Below are positions 63,298 to 64,000 of a DNA stretch of 64,000 nt, piece by piece. Source of the stretch: Bryobacter aggregatus MPL3 (lineage in GTDB: Bacteria > Acidobacteriota > Terriglobia > Bryobacterales > Bryobacteraceae); NCBI RefSeq assembly GCF_000702445.1, contig NZ_JNIF01000003.1, positions 310,001-374,000 on the forward strand. Reading direction: 5' to 3'. The notes beneath the pieces are model-generated. The model was not told where the DNA came from and did not search any database. It was given only the letters and a program-made list of their open reading frames with translations. Position numbers and translations under genes: made by a program. Numbering within the stretch: position 1 is the first letter of the stretch; each line of letters begins with the position of its first letter.

Positions 63298-64000
63298 TGG
63301 CAGACCGTCTTCCCGTTCTCGCCCTCGAAGCAGATTTTTGACGTGACCTTTGCTGTCGGTGGAGCATAAATGAAAATCTGCGACACGCCGTACTGTCCAG
63401 GCCATGCCATGAAGTTGCTAAAGATGTTGGCTGGGGTTTGCATTGTTCTTGCTGCTGGAGACCGACGACCCGCCGCATCGAGCGCTTCACACGCCAATGT
63501 GCCGCAGTTGTGGCCACCGAAAAGACTATAGTGTTTTCGATTCGGATCGCTGTTCTGGGCTTGGCGTCCTTCCAGATATGCCTCCATCGCTGCGTCCTGC
63601 AATTCCGTTGTGTCAAAGACTGCCGCTTCGACCACACCATTCTTACCTGCTGCACTGGAAAGAGTTCCGAGCAGCGCCTTCATCGATTCGGGCGTGATCT
63701 TTCCAGATGCGTCCCTTTGCACAGAAGGAGCGGGGCCAGCGTTCCGAACGGTTCCCTGTGCGACATCTCCTCCTGCTCCTGCTGGCGCATACCGACCATA
63801 CTCGAAGTAGTGAGTCGATCCATCCTTCCCCACCATCACAACCCCGGCATGTCCGAGAGGCAGCGTAAAGTTTCCACGAACCCCAACTTGATAGGTTGGA
63901 TACAAGATTGCAACTGCCTCATTGCCGTCCGGGCCAACGTACTTCAGCGGGTTGTTCAAGGCACGCACTTGAACCCGAAGGGTTGTGAGCGAAGCGAACA
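63294..64000 (-). CDS. Rhs toxin tip (peptidase-like), second copy; runs to window edge
   Basis: Intact version of the tip broken at 55102-56279: LNNPLKYVGPDGNEAVAILY, LGHAGVVMVGKDGSTHYFEY, APAGAGGDVAQGTVRNAG, MKALLGTLSSAAGKNGVVEA, FGGHNCGTLACEALDAAG, ending KICFEGENGKTVCQ. The Rhs core is replaced at ALNNPL (about 63,962) by unrelated sequence that stays open to the window edge, so whether it is expressed is unknown (a GTG at 63968 could start it). The His of GHAG and the Cys of HNCG are candidate catalytic residues. Confidence 0.78.
   Translation of the reverse strand, partial: FASLTTLRVQVRALNNPLKYVGPDGNEAVAILYPTYQVGVRGNFTLPLGHAGVVMVGKDGSTHYFEYGRYAPAGAGGDVAQGTVRNAGPAPSVQRDASGKITPESMKALLGTLSSAAGKNGVVEAAVFDTTELQDAAMEAYLEGRQAQNSDPNRKHYSLFGGHNCGTLACEALDAAGRRSPAARTMQTPANIFSNFMAWPGQYGVSQIFIYAPPTAKVTSKICFEGENGKTVCQ

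Overview
The window looks like a chromosome segment from an Acidobacteriota bacterium, probably of the Solibacter/Bryobacter type. This is inferred from the gene mix (a PEP-CTERM protein, a Tat-dependent Gfo/Idh dehydrogenase, a soluble PQQ sugar dehydrogenase fused to cytochrome c, an NtrC-type two-component pair beside an RND efflux operon), not from any marker comparison.

Bases 1-37,560 are an ordinary, densely packed chromosome. From the left: the end of an RND efflux operon (minus strand); a divergent two-component system; a BNR sialidase group; a plus-strand run ABC exporter, ileS, lspA, lgt, oligopeptidase B; a PEP-CTERM protein and a Tat-exported HGNE/DPNR protein (minus); a plus-strand run gdhA, mutS, anmK, a DUF3142 protein and a frameshifted gene; then small secreted or enzyme genes (DinB, VOC) around two fused gene remnants; a minus-strand operon SDR, aroK, glycerate kinase, Gfo/Idh, HEAT protein, PQQ dehydrogenase; and finally a LON-like protein, a HAD hydrolase and two small genes. 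Many junctions are translationally coupled, and three use a TTGA overlap.

From about 37,850 to the end the character changes sharply. This 26 kb is a graveyard of secreted Rhs (YD-repeat) toxin tips crossed by insertion sequences. The elements are: two IS630-type elements of one kind (one with an amber mutation), two identical inverted copies of a second IS630-type element that needs a -1 frameshift, a 107-bp MITE with the same ends, four IS5-type copies or remnants, a deleted IS427-type element, an IS4-type pseudogene, an IS66 remnant and an IS3 element. Eight Rhs toxin tips or tails can be read. Nearly all are truncated, frameshifted or split by an IS, yet seven adjacent immunity-type genes are open (Imm27, an unnamed 120-aa protein, a four-helix membrane protein, two related lipoproteins, a Sel1-repeat protein and a SUKH protein).

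The most unusual structure is a unit present three times (near 47.5-48.9, 53.9-54.7 and 61.6-62.9 kb). A small unknown gene of about 95-108 codons faces the immunity gene of an Rhs pair. It is preceded by conserved tandem palindromes and a longer hairpin. In two copies these are followed by a decayed tyrosine recombinase and then the signal-peptide start of an Rhs gene fused directly to the Rhs hallmark motif. I read this as the remains of a recombinase-linked system for collecting or replacing Rhs tip/immunity cassettes. That reading is inference.
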